Assembly (NCBI GenBank): GCA_964564735.1
Contig: CAZMCH010000017.1
Location: 1 to 58,754, forward strand
Direction of reading: 5' to 3'
DNA: 58,754 nt
DNA from: CAZMCH01 sp964564735
GTDB taxonomy: Bacteria > Poribacteria > DTPJ01
Shown here: one piece after another, positions 35,498 to 42,519 of the stretch
Numbering within the stretch: the first letter of the stretch is position 1
Layout: each line of letters opens with the position of its first letter
The notes under the pieces: generated by a model
Databases searched by the model: none
What the model was told of the DNA's origin: nothing
The model's input: the letters and a program-made list of their open reading frames with translations, nothing else
Program-made: the position numbers and the translations under genes

Positions 35498-36565
35498 ATG
35501 AGTAAGTATAGGGTTGGAGTAATTGGTTGTGGCGATAATACTAAAAGAAAAGATGCTATGGGTTATGCAATGGCTTGGGAACATGGCAACGCCTATGAAA
35601 AACTGTCAGACAAATGTGAAATAGTTGCCTGTGCAGATATATCAGATAAAAACGCCAAAGCATACGCGGAAAGATTCGGAGTTAAGGCTATATACAGCGA
35701 TTACAAAGAGATGCTTGCAAAAGAAATGCTAGATATAGTTAGTATATGCACATGGATGCGCCTTCATGCAGAAATGACTATAACCTCAGCAGAAGCAGGC
35801 GTAAAGGCTATACATTGCGAGAAACCCATGGCAACCACTTGGGGAGACGCCAAACGCATGGCTCAGGTATGTAAAGAGAAAGGAGTCCAATTAACATTTA
35901 ACCATCAACGTAGATTTGGTGCGCCCTTTGTTATGGCTAAGGAATTATTAAAGGCAGGAGAAATCGGAGAAATACAGATACTCCAATATGGCTGTGGTAA
36001 TTTGTTTGATACAGGCACACACTTTATCGATATGCTCAGTTTTTTCAATGATGAAACTCCCGCTAAATGGGTCATTGCCCAAATAGATTACCGAGAACCT
36101 CAGTTAGTCTTTGGAGCCGACCATGAAGGGCAAGTCTGGGGGTTATGGGAATATGCTAATGGCGTTATGGGTATGGCATCTAGTGGTCCAGGGTCTTCTA
36201 TTATTGGTGCAATGGATCGAATTGTAGGGACTAAGGGTGTAATAGAGGTTGGTGTTGCCAGCCAAAATCAATTACCTTTGCGTATTAAACGTGATGGTCA
36301 GACAGATTGGGAGATCATAGATACAAAAGGCGAAAGTATTCATGGACCTGGATTTATAGAGAGAGCTATTGCAGATATTGTAGATGCCCTAGCAACAGGT
36401 CGAGAAAGTCAGTTATGCGCTCGTCGTGCATTAATTGCCACAGAGATTATATTTGCATGTTGGGAATCAAGCAGGCGTCGTGGAAGAGTGGATTTGCCAT
36501 TAGATGTTGATGATAACGCTTTAGATGAGATGATTAAATCTGGTCAGATTGGTAAAAGATCGTGA
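35498..36565 (+). CDS. Gfo/Idh/MocA-family oxidoreductase
   Basis: 355 residues. N-terminal Rossmann fold YRVGVIGCGDNTKRK binds NAD(P); the conserved Lys lies in the AIHCEKPMATTWGDAK motif (EKP); the C-terminal alpha/beta domain includes GNLFDTGTHFIDML, which carries the usual D-x-G-x-H-x2-D motif. The family oxidises or reduces sugars, inositols and related compounds. The exact substrate is unknown. ATG at 35498 with AAAGGA upstream. It stands alone between the repeat cluster and the tyrS leader. A second family member lies at 53612-54595. Confidence 0.88.
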   Translation: MSKYRVGVIGCGDNTKRKDAMGYAMAWEHGNAYEKLSDKCEIVACADISDKNAKAYAERFGVKAIYSDYKEMLAKEMLDIVSICTWMRLHAEMTITSAEAGVKAIHCEKPMATTWGDAKRMAQVCKEKGVQLTFNHQRRFGAPFVMAKELLKAGEIGEIQILQYGCGNLFDTGTHFIDMLSFFNDETPAKWVIAQIDYREPQLVFGADHEGQVWGLWEYANGVMGMASSGPGSSIIGAMDRIVGTKGVIEVGVASQNQLPLRIKRDGQTDWEIIDTKGESIHGPGFIERAIADIVDALATGRESQLCARRALIATEIIFACWESSRRRGRVDLPLDVDDNALDEMIKSGQIGKRS

Positions 36566-36680
36566 TGCGTAATGTTTAATGAAAAAACGTAATGGGTAAT
36601 CAGTTTTGGGTTAATCACAAATCAGCTTGTGTTGTTTCTGGACATAAAAAATTATACTTGTGATGGATTGTTGTTTTGTC

Positions 36681-36709
36681 TTGACAGATAAACTTTTCTA
36701 TGGTAGAAT
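36681..36709 (+). promoter_or_regulatory. Sigma-70 promoter of tyrS
   Basis: TTGACA (36681-36686), 17-base spacer, TAGAAT (36704-36709). The start near 36716 gives a leader of about 280 bases before tyrS, long enough to hold the attenuator. Confidence 0.8.
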
Positions 36710-36804
36710 ACGAAATAATACAAAACAAAAATAGATACTTAAAATTAAGGTATGATTAAATGAGTTTTGCTGGAAAAAACAATAATTCAACAAATTTTAA
36801 TTTA

Positions 36805-36876
36805 ATGGTTTGCGAAGATAATTTGCTTACTATCATAGTGCGCATATATCATTATTATTACTATTATTGCGTTTGA
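36805..36876 (+). CDS. Tyrosine-rich leader peptide of tyrS (23 aa)
   Basis: ATG at 36805 opens 23 codons ending TGA at 36874-36876. The peptide contains the run Y-H-Y-Y-Y-Y-Y near its end (TAT CAT TAT TAT TAC TAT TAT, 36847-36867), so six of seven codons are Tyr. This is the hallmark of a ribosome-stalling leader peptide for attenuation by charged tRNA-Tyr level. The ORF overlaps the left and right arms of a leader hairpin. No good Shine-Dalgarno precedes the ATG, which is the weakest point; a TTG at 36823 in the same frame is the only other likely start that keeps the Tyr run. Confidence 0.7.
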   Translation: MVCEDNLLTIIVRIYHYYYYYCV

Positions 36877-36975
36877 TAGTGGGCATTATGAATTTGCTTT
36901 TCCAGTAAGATAACAACATAAAAAAGAGATTTCAAAGCCCACACGTCGAATTTTTTCGATGGGTGGGCTTTTTTG
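36825..36975 (+). promoter_or_regulatory. tyrS transcription attenuator (alternative RNA pairings)
   Basis: Four segments are visible. Segment 1 GCTTACTATCA (36825-36835) pairs over 11 positions (two G-U) with segment 2 TGATAGTGGGC (36874-36884). Segment 2 contains GTGGGC, an exact copy of the terminator right arm, so it can instead pair with GCCCAC in segment 3 (36937-36942). Segment 3 and segment 4 (36955-36971) form the terminator. A ribosome stalled on the Tyr codons between 1 and 2 would free segment 2 to pair with 3 and block the terminator. Confidence 0.7.
36934..36975 (+). terminator. Intrinsic terminator in the tyrS leader
   Basis: AAAGCCCAC-ACGTCGAA (36934-36950) pairs with TTCGATGG-GTGGGCTTT (36955-36971): 17 positions with one mismatch and a 4-base loop, followed by TTT. 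It ends about 20 bases before the tyrS start codon. Confidence 0.9.
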
Positions 36976-36993
36976 ATCTCAGAAGGAGGATGT

Positions 36994-38271
36994 ATGTTTA
37001 GTAATGTGTTTAAGATTTTAGAGGAAAGGGGTTTCATTGAACAAATATCAGATGATAGTCTTTCTACGCTTTTTGAAAAAGAGCAAGTAACCTGCTATGT
37101 AGGATTCGATCCGTCAGGAAAAAGCCTTCATGTTGGACATTTACTTCCTATAATGGCTCTTTCGCATGTTCAGCACTGCGGTCATATATCAATCGGATTA
37201 TTAGGCGGTGGAACAGGCATGATCGGGGATCCAAGCGGTAAGTCAGAGGAAAGAGTTTTACTATCTGAGGAAGATTTAGAAAGAAACGCTGAGGGTGTTA
37301 AGGCACAACTATATAATTTGCTAAAACCAGAGAAAGCCGACACAGGAAAAGTCATGATAATCAATAACGCTGATTGGTTAGCAAAATATAGTCTGATAGA
37401 GTTTTTGCGAGATATTGGCAAGCATTTTCGTATTGGTGATATGCTTGCAAAGGAATCGGTCAAGCGACGTATGGAGGGTGAAGGCATATCTTTCACAGAA
37501 TTTAGCTATATGCTATTGCAGTCTGCGGATTTTCTTCACCTTTTGCAGGATCATAACTGCACAGTTCAATTTGGCGGAAGCGATCAATGGGGCAATATAA
37601 CTGCTGGTATTGATTTAATACGAAGAATAACAGGAAAACAGGCTTATGGCGGAACTTTCCCACTTATAACGACTGCATCAGGACAAAAACTTGGAAAAAC
37701 AGAAAAAGGGGCAATTTTCCTCGATCCTGAGATGACATCACCTTATGAATTTTATCAATACTGGATCAACACTGATGATAAAGATGTCATAAAATACCTG
37801 AAATGGTTTACATTCCTTCCACTTTCTGAGATTGATGAGCTTGCTAAGGCAACTGCAAACGAACCAGAGGCTAGAAAAGCACAGCGCGTCCTTGCTTATG
37901 AAGTAACAAGCTTTATTCATGGAGTAGAAAAAGCAAATATAGCAGTTAAAACATCCGAGATTTTATTTGGTAAAGAAATATCTGATGTTTCAGATGAAAT
38001 GCTAGAAGAGATATTTAAGGATGTTCCGTCAACTGAAATTTCTAAGGATGCTCTGGAAACAGGATTATTGCTTATAGATGCAATGGTGCAATGCGGAATA
38101 AGTAAAGGCAGATCAGCAGCAAAGAGGCTTATTGATGGTGGCGGTGTTTATATTAATAACATGAAGGTTATTGATTCAGAATATAAAATAACTAAGGAAT
38201 CCCTTGCATCAAGCCATATATCAGTTCTAAGGACTGGTAAGCGAAATTACCACTTGATGAGATTTGAATAA
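36994..38271 (+). CDS. tyrS: Tyrosyl-tRNA synthetase
   Basis: 425 residues from the ATG at 36994, which has AGAAGGAGGA upstream; a frame-open ATG at 36973 lies inside the terminator and is rejected. Class I synthetase: HIGH-type HVGHLLPIMA, the tyrosine-pocket region QFGGSDQWGNI, KMSKS-type KLGKTEKGA, and a C-terminal S4 RNA-binding domain (SKGRSAAKRLIDGGGVYINN). It charges tRNA-Tyr. The upstream leader has a Tyr-codon attenuator, so expression should rise when charged tRNA-Tyr is low. Confidence 0.96.
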   Translation: MFSNVFKILEERGFIEQISDDSLSTLFEKEQVTCYVGFDPSGKSLHVGHLLPIMALSHVQHCGHISIGLLGGGTGMIGDPSGKSEERVLLSEEDLERNAEGVKAQLYNLLKPEKADTGKVMIINNADWLAKYSLIEFLRDIGKHFRIGDMLAKESVKRRMEGEGISFTEFSYMLLQSADFLHLLQDHNCTVQFGGSDQWGNITAGIDLIRRITGKQAYGGTFPLITTASGQKLGKTEKGAIFLDPEMTSPYEFYQYWINTDDKDVIKYLKWFTFLPLSEIDELAKATANEPEARKAQRVLAYEVTSFIHGVEKANIAVKTSEILFGKEISDVSDEMLEEIFKDVPSTEISKDALETGLLLIDAMVQCGISKGRSAAKRLIDGGGVYINNMKVIDSEYKITKESLASSHISVLRTGKRNYHLMRFE

Positions 38272-38283
38272 TTGATAAAAAAT

Positions 38284-38308
38284 CCTTCTCCCTAAGAAAG
38301 GGAGAAGG
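38284..38308. repeat. Hairpin after tyrS
   Basis: CCTTCTCCCT (38284-38293) and AGGGAGAAGG (38299-38308) form a perfect 10-bp stem. No T run follows directly, so it may be a weak terminator or one of the dispersed hairpin repeats. Confidence 0.5.
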
Positions 38309-38376
38309 TCATAATAAGATATTTATAAGGCGAAGCACTCTATAAAAATACTCCGCCCTTTTAGTTTATTTTATAA

Positions 38377-39015
38377 CTATTTTTTTATAGAACCCCAAGT
38401 CATTGTAAGTTTGCCATTTGCGTTTACAGAAGCGCCAACAGCATCAACAAAAAGACCTGAAATAACCCAGTTTGCCCCGCCCTTGTGAGTGATTTGTAGC
38501 TTGAAAGGATCGTTTCCTGTTACATGCCATATATAATATACTCCATTATGAAAATCAGGATTCTGGACTGTTACATCAGGGTCTTTTGGGGCTTTCTCTC
38601 CTTGATAACCAACCAAATCTTCAACACGAACAGAGCTATCCCAGTCAATAGCAGAAATTGCCACCTGATAGCTTTTTAACTTGGTTTCCAATTCAACTAA
38701 TCCAACAGGGTTATTAAACATGCAAGAGCCAGTTCTCTTTTTTAAATCATCTGGGAAGAACAATCCCCTTTCGTCCTGTGTAGGATTAGCCCAATCCCAT
38801 CTTTGTCCATTATCAGTAACTTTAATAATATCTTTTAGGTCTTTACTATCTCCACCGGGCTTAAATATAACTGCACCATTTTTGCCATATTTTTCTGGCC
38901 AATTTCCTAAAGTTTTTTTATCTTCGCCAACATATTTTACATCAGCATAAATGGTTGAAATACTACTGATGATAAAGACAGCTAAAATCGCCATCATTAA
39001 AATACGTAATCTCAT
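38377..39015 (-). CDS. Secreted beta-sandwich protein, paralogue A (C-terminal WG tail)
   Basis: 212 residues from the ATG at 39015 (AGGAGG, spacing 8); a GTG at 39024 overlaps that spacing. Signal peptide about 1-24 (ending I-Y-A). The mature protein shows G-N-W-P-E-K-Y-G-K-N-G, W-D-W-A-N-P-T-x-D-E-R-G-L, A-I-D-W-D-S and G-G-A-N-W-V-I-S-G-L-F. This series matches a pattern I recall from domains in large surface proteins of planctomycetes and relatives (W-x-G-x-Y-G, LDWD, VVSGLFF). No function is known. The C-terminus is G-K-L-T-M-T-W-G-S-I-K-K. The paralogue lies 93 bases upstream on the same strand. Confidence 0.75.
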   Translation of the reverse strand: MRLRILMMAILAVFIISSISTIYADVKYVGEDKKTLGNWPEKYGKNGAVIFKPGGDSKDLKDIIKVTDNGQRWDWANPTQDERGLFFPDDLKKRTGSCMFNNPVGLVELETKLKSYQVAISAIDWDSSVRVEDLVGYQGEKAPKDPDVTVQNPDFHNGVYYIWHVTGNDPFKLQITHKGGANWVISGLFVDAVGASVNANGKLTMTWGSIKK

Positions 39016-39108
39016 TAAAAACACCTCCTAATTGATTATATGAAAATGCGGAGACAAGTAATCTCCGCTTTTATATATATATTTTTATTATTTAGCTTGG
39101 CAAAAAAA

Positions 39109-39753
39109 CTAATTTCCTGCTCTGATTCCGCCCCATGTAGAAGTTAGCTTATCAAATGATTGAACTGCTGAACCTTCTACTTTATCAAGGAAAAGTCCGG
39201 ACATAACCCAGTTTGCCCCGCCTTTATGAACGACTTGAATCTTGAATGGGTCTTTGCCAGTTACAAGCCATTTATAATATACGCCTGCGTTGAATTCAGG
39301 ATTTTGGACTGTAGCATCTGGTTTATCAGGGGCTTTTGCACCTTGAAAGCCGGTAAGTTCCTGTATTCTAGCTGTGCTATCCCAGTCAATAACAAAAAGA
39401 GCAACCTGATAATTATCAATTTTGCTCTCAATACTAATTACGCTGGTAGGATTGTTATACATGCAAGTTCCCATACGTTTTTTTGCATCAGTAAGAGTTA
39501 TCAAACCACGAGCATCATCAGTAGGATTAGCCCAATCCCAGCGGTTATTCTTGGCATCATCAAATTTGGCAATGTCTTTCATATCTGTCTGATCCTTCGC
39601 AGCGAAAAGTATCACACCATTCTTACCATATTTTTTCGACCAGTCACCCTTTGTCGTTGTATCCTTTCCAGCAAACGTAACATTGGCATAAGCGCAGATG
39701 CTTGCCAGAGCAAAGAGCATTGTTATAGAAACTATTAAAAATCTTTTATTCAT
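39109..39753 (-). CDS. Secreted beta-sandwich protein, paralogue B (C-terminal WG tail)
   Basis: 214 residues from the ATG at 39753 (MNKRFLIV), with AGGAGG upstream; the frame stays open to 39849 but the extension lacks a site and would bury the signal peptide. Signal peptide about 1-23. The same landmarks as paralogue A follow: G-D-W-S-K-K-Y-G-K-N-G, W-D-W-A-N-P-T-D-D-A-R-G-L, V-I-D-W-D-S, T-V-Q-N-P-E-F-x2-G-V-Y-Y, G-G-A-N-W-V-M-S-G-L-F. The tail is D-K-L-T-S-T-W-G-G-I-R. The pair arose by tandem duplication. Function unknown; extracytoplasmic. Confidence 0.75.
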   Translation of the reverse strand: MNKRFLIVSITMLFALASICAYANVTFAGKDTTTKGDWSKKYGKNGVILFAAKDQTDMKDIAKFDDAKNNRWDWANPTDDARGLITLTDAKKRMGTCMYNNPTSVISIESKIDNYQVALFVIDWDSTARIQELTGFQGAKAPDKPDATVQNPEFNAGVYYKWLVTGKDPFKIQVVHKGGANWVMSGLFLDKVEGSAVQSFDKLTSTWGGIRAGN

Positions 39754-39966
39754 TGAAAAACCTCCTAAAAACAAGTTTAGAGAATTAAAAAACTTAATTA
39801 GCTTATATTTAGCAAAATATAACTTAACACTATATTTATCCTTTGTCAATGGAATTTTAATTAAATCATAGAAAATAAAGAATCTATTGATAATTTTTGT
39901 TTTATCTGCTAATGATAGATCATAATTTAATTATTGGCAAAACTAACAAAGAACTTGGAGAGCAAA

Positions 39967-40575
39967 ATGGAACGGCATAAATTACGATCAAGCATAAAAA
40001 ACGCAAATTTGAATAATAAACATAAAGTATTAATAATAGTTGGAGATGGTGCGGAGGTATTGGATACGATGGCTCCTTATTATAGACTAGGAGAGGATTA
40101 TCAAGTTGTTATCTCTGCACCAGAAGTCGATTCATATCATCTTGTTATGCACGAATTGACTATGGGATGGGATATTACCGAAGAACATCAAGGCTATCGC
40201 ATTGAGTCGGATATAGCATTTAAAGATATTGACCCTGATGAATATATAGCTTTGGTTTTGCCTGGTGGACGGGCTCCCGAATACCTGCGCTATAATGATG
40301 ATCTGATCCGAATAACAAAAGATTTTTTTGCCAAAAATAAGCCTGTTGCATCTATCTGTCATGGTATCGAAATACTTGGAACAGCGGATGTCATTCGTGA
40401 AAGAAAAGTTACAACAATCCCTAAATGTAGATTTGACGCCACTATTTGCGGGGCTATCTATATTGATGAACCAGTCGTTAAAGATGGGAATCTGATCTGT
40501 GCAAGAGGCAAAAAAGATATTTCACAATGGATGAAGGAGTTCGTTCAGATGATTGAGGGTTTTATCAATACTTAA
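39967..40575 (+). CDS. DJ-1/PfpI-family protein (glutamine amidotransferase-like)
   Basis: 202 residues from the ATG at 39967, which has TTGGAG seven bases upstream; a TTG at 39934 is open in frame but has no site. Class I glutamine amidotransferase-like fold: VLIIVGDGAEVLDTMAPYY, VLPGGRAPEYLR and the nucleophile elbow P-V-A-S-I-C-H-G-I-E-I-L with Cys. Members are intracellular proteases, glyoxalases/deglycases or chaperones. Which of these applies cannot be told. It lies between the divergent secreted-protein pair and the ECF sigma gene. Confidence 0.85.
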   Translation: MERHKLRSSIKNANLNNKHKVLIIVGDGAEVLDTMAPYYRLGEDYQVVISAPEVDSYHLVMHELTMGWDITEEHQGYRIESDIAFKDIDPDEYIALVLPGGRAPEYLRYNDDLIRITKDFFAKNKPVASICHGIEILGTADVIRERKVTTIPKCRFDATICGAIYIDEPVVKDGNLICARGKKDISQWMKEFVQMIEGFINT

Positions 40576-40779
40576 AATGGACCATTTTTAGATTGTATCA
40601 TTCATACTACTATATGTGTCATTATTACAACATTAGTTTTGTCAGGCTTTATCAAAACTCCCAATAAAATTAGTATTCCTTGCTTTATATAAGATTGGCA
40701 AATTTCTTGCAAAATGAATAATAGAAGATGAATCCAATTTTTATAAATAACGTAAATGCAAGAAGTGAGGTTTATTAAA

Positions 40780-41358
40780 ATGGGAGTCGCTAGTTTTGGT
40801 GTTGTATCTCCAATAGAACAAACAATATTAATCCAGAAATTTAAAAATGGCGAGGTTAACGCTTTTGAAGAAATAGTCAGAAAATATCAAAAACAGGTCT
40901 ATAATATCGCTTATGGCTATATTGGCAATTATGAAGATGCCTATGATATTTCCCAAGAAGTTTTTTTGAAGGTTTATAAATCTATCGGAAAACTTAAAGA
41001 TAATTCTGCGTTTGGCTTTTGGTTGAGAAGAATCACATTAAACGCCTGCACAGATTATATTAGAAATCAAGTAAATGAAATGTCTATGGATGACCTTTCT
41101 TATGTAAGCAATCACTATTATAGCGATAACGGAACGTCAGATAAGTTAATGGAATCAGGTGAATTAGGCAAAGTAATTTCCAAAGCAATACAACGATTAC
41201 CAAAGAAACAGCAGAAAGTTTTTATATTAAGGCATTATGAGGGATTGGCGCTCAAAGATATTGCAGAAACGCTTAATTGCTCTTTGGGAACTGTAAAGGC
41301 GCATCTTTTCAGGGCTACCAGAAGGCTAAGGGATATATTGATGCCCTATGTGTCATAA
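40780..41358 (+). CDS. ECF-type RNA polymerase sigma factor
   Basis: 192 residues from the ATG at 40780 (GTGAGG upstream); an in-frame ATG at 40756 has no site. Region 2 (about 25-95): FEEIVRKYQKQVYNIAYGYIGNYEDAYDISQEVFLKVYKSI; region 4 (about 135-190): LPKKQQKVFILRHYEGLALKDIAETLNCSLGTVKAHLFRATRRL. Regions 1 and 3 are absent, as in group 4 sigma factors. No anti-sigma gene follows; the next gene is on the other strand beyond a strong bidirectional terminator. Its regulator is therefore unlinked or absent. Confidence 0.9.
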   Translation: MGVASFGVVSPIEQTILIQKFKNGEVNAFEEIVRKYQKQVYNIAYGYIGNYEDAYDISQEVFLKVYKSIGKLKDNSAFGFWLRRITLNACTDYIRNQVNEMSMDDLSYVSNHYYSDNGTSDKLMESGELGKVISKAIQRLPKKQQKVFILRHYEGLALKDIAETLNCSLGTVKAHLFRATRRLRDILMPYVS

Positions 41359-41360
41359 AA

Positions 41361-41394
41361 AAAGGAATGACATACCTAATAATGTCATTCCTTT
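41361..41394. terminator. Bidirectional intrinsic terminator between ECF sigma gene and prfB
   Basis: AAAGGAATGACAT (41361-41373) and ATGTCATTCCTTT (41382-41394) form a perfect 13-bp stem. On the plus strand AGTTTTTG follows; on the minus strand TTTT follows. It serves both convergent genes. Confidence 0.88.
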
Positions 41395-41414
41395 AGTTTT
41401 TGCCAAAAATAGAT

Positions 41415-42519
41415 TTACTTACTTATTTGCCTAGATTTCAGGAAAGCCTCTATGAATATATCAATATCGCCGTTCATCACTCGGTCAACATCGCCGACCT
41501 CAACATCTGTGCGAAGGTCTTTAACCATTCTATACGGATGGAAAACATAAGACCTTATCTGACTACCGAATGCTATATCACGTTTCTCGCCATGAATCTT
41601 TGCCATCTCCTCAGCTTTTTTTTCCATCTCAATTTCATAAAGCCTTGCTCGAAGAACTTTCATGGCAACTTCTTTGTTTTTATGTTGAGAACGCTCATTC
41701 TGACATTGAGTAACGATGCCTGTCGGCAAATGCGTTATTCTAACTGCCGAATCTGTTGTATTTACATGCTGACCGCCTGGACCACCAGAACGAAAAGTGT
41801 CAATCCTTAAATCAGCCTCGTTGATTTCTATATCAACTTCATCCTCAATATCAGGAAATACCGCAACGGATGCAAATGAAGTATGTCTTCTGTGATTGGC
41901 ATCAAACGGTGAAATTCTAACAAGACGATGAACGCCAACTTCTGCTCTCAAATATCCATAAGCATATTCACCAGCAACCATGACTGTTGCGCTTTTTATG
42001 CCTGCTTCTTCGCCATCAAGCATATCAATAATTTGTGTCTTAAATCCCTTTTTTTCACACCATCTAAGATACATTCTCAGAAGCATATCTGCCCAGTCCT
42101 GCGATTCTGTGCCACCGGCTCCTGAGTGTATATCTAATATAGCTCCGCTTCTGTCATGTTGTCCATTTAACATTAACCTAAATTCAATTTGCTCAAGTTC
42201 ATTTTCAAGATTAGATAATTCCTTCTTTATTTCTTCTTCTAATGACTCATCTTCCTCAGCCTCAGCAAGTTCTAATAAAGTTTCTATATCTTCTGAATGA
42301 TTTCGAAGCTTATCAAAAAGAGCTATGTCTTCTTTTAATCTTGCAAGCCTTTGCGATGTCTCTTGTGCCTTTTGCGGATTACTCCAGAAGTCAGGTTCAG
42401 ACATATCCTTCTCTAATTTTTCTGCTTCTTTTTGCTTGTTTTCTGCGTCAAAGAAGCCCTCCTGCTCCCATGACTCTTTCTTTTGCTTCCTGAATCGCTG
42501 AGCGTAGTTCTGATAACAT
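41415..42519 (-). CDS. prfB: Peptide chain release factor 2, with programmed +1 frameshift
   Basis: About 367 residues once the frameshift is joined: 42519-42451 (23 codons, M-L-S-E-L-R-S-A-I to G-G-L-L) and then 42449-41415. Zero frame meets an in-frame TGA at 42450-42448 (C-T-T-T-G-A-C), the standard autoregulatory site. The rest is classic RF2: M-S-E-P-D-F-W, SGAGGTESQDWADML, the GGQ motif RSGGPGGQHVN, and S-Q-H-K-N-K. It releases peptides at UGA and UAA. ATG at 42519 has AAAAGGAGAAAAAG upstream. The first 107 bases overlap the end of lnt in another frame. Confidence 0.93.

Noticed and set aside
36566..36610. Repeated GTAATG words after the Gfo/Idh gene as a CRISPR or iteron array
   Set aside because: Only a few irregular copies without uniform spacing; too little to call.
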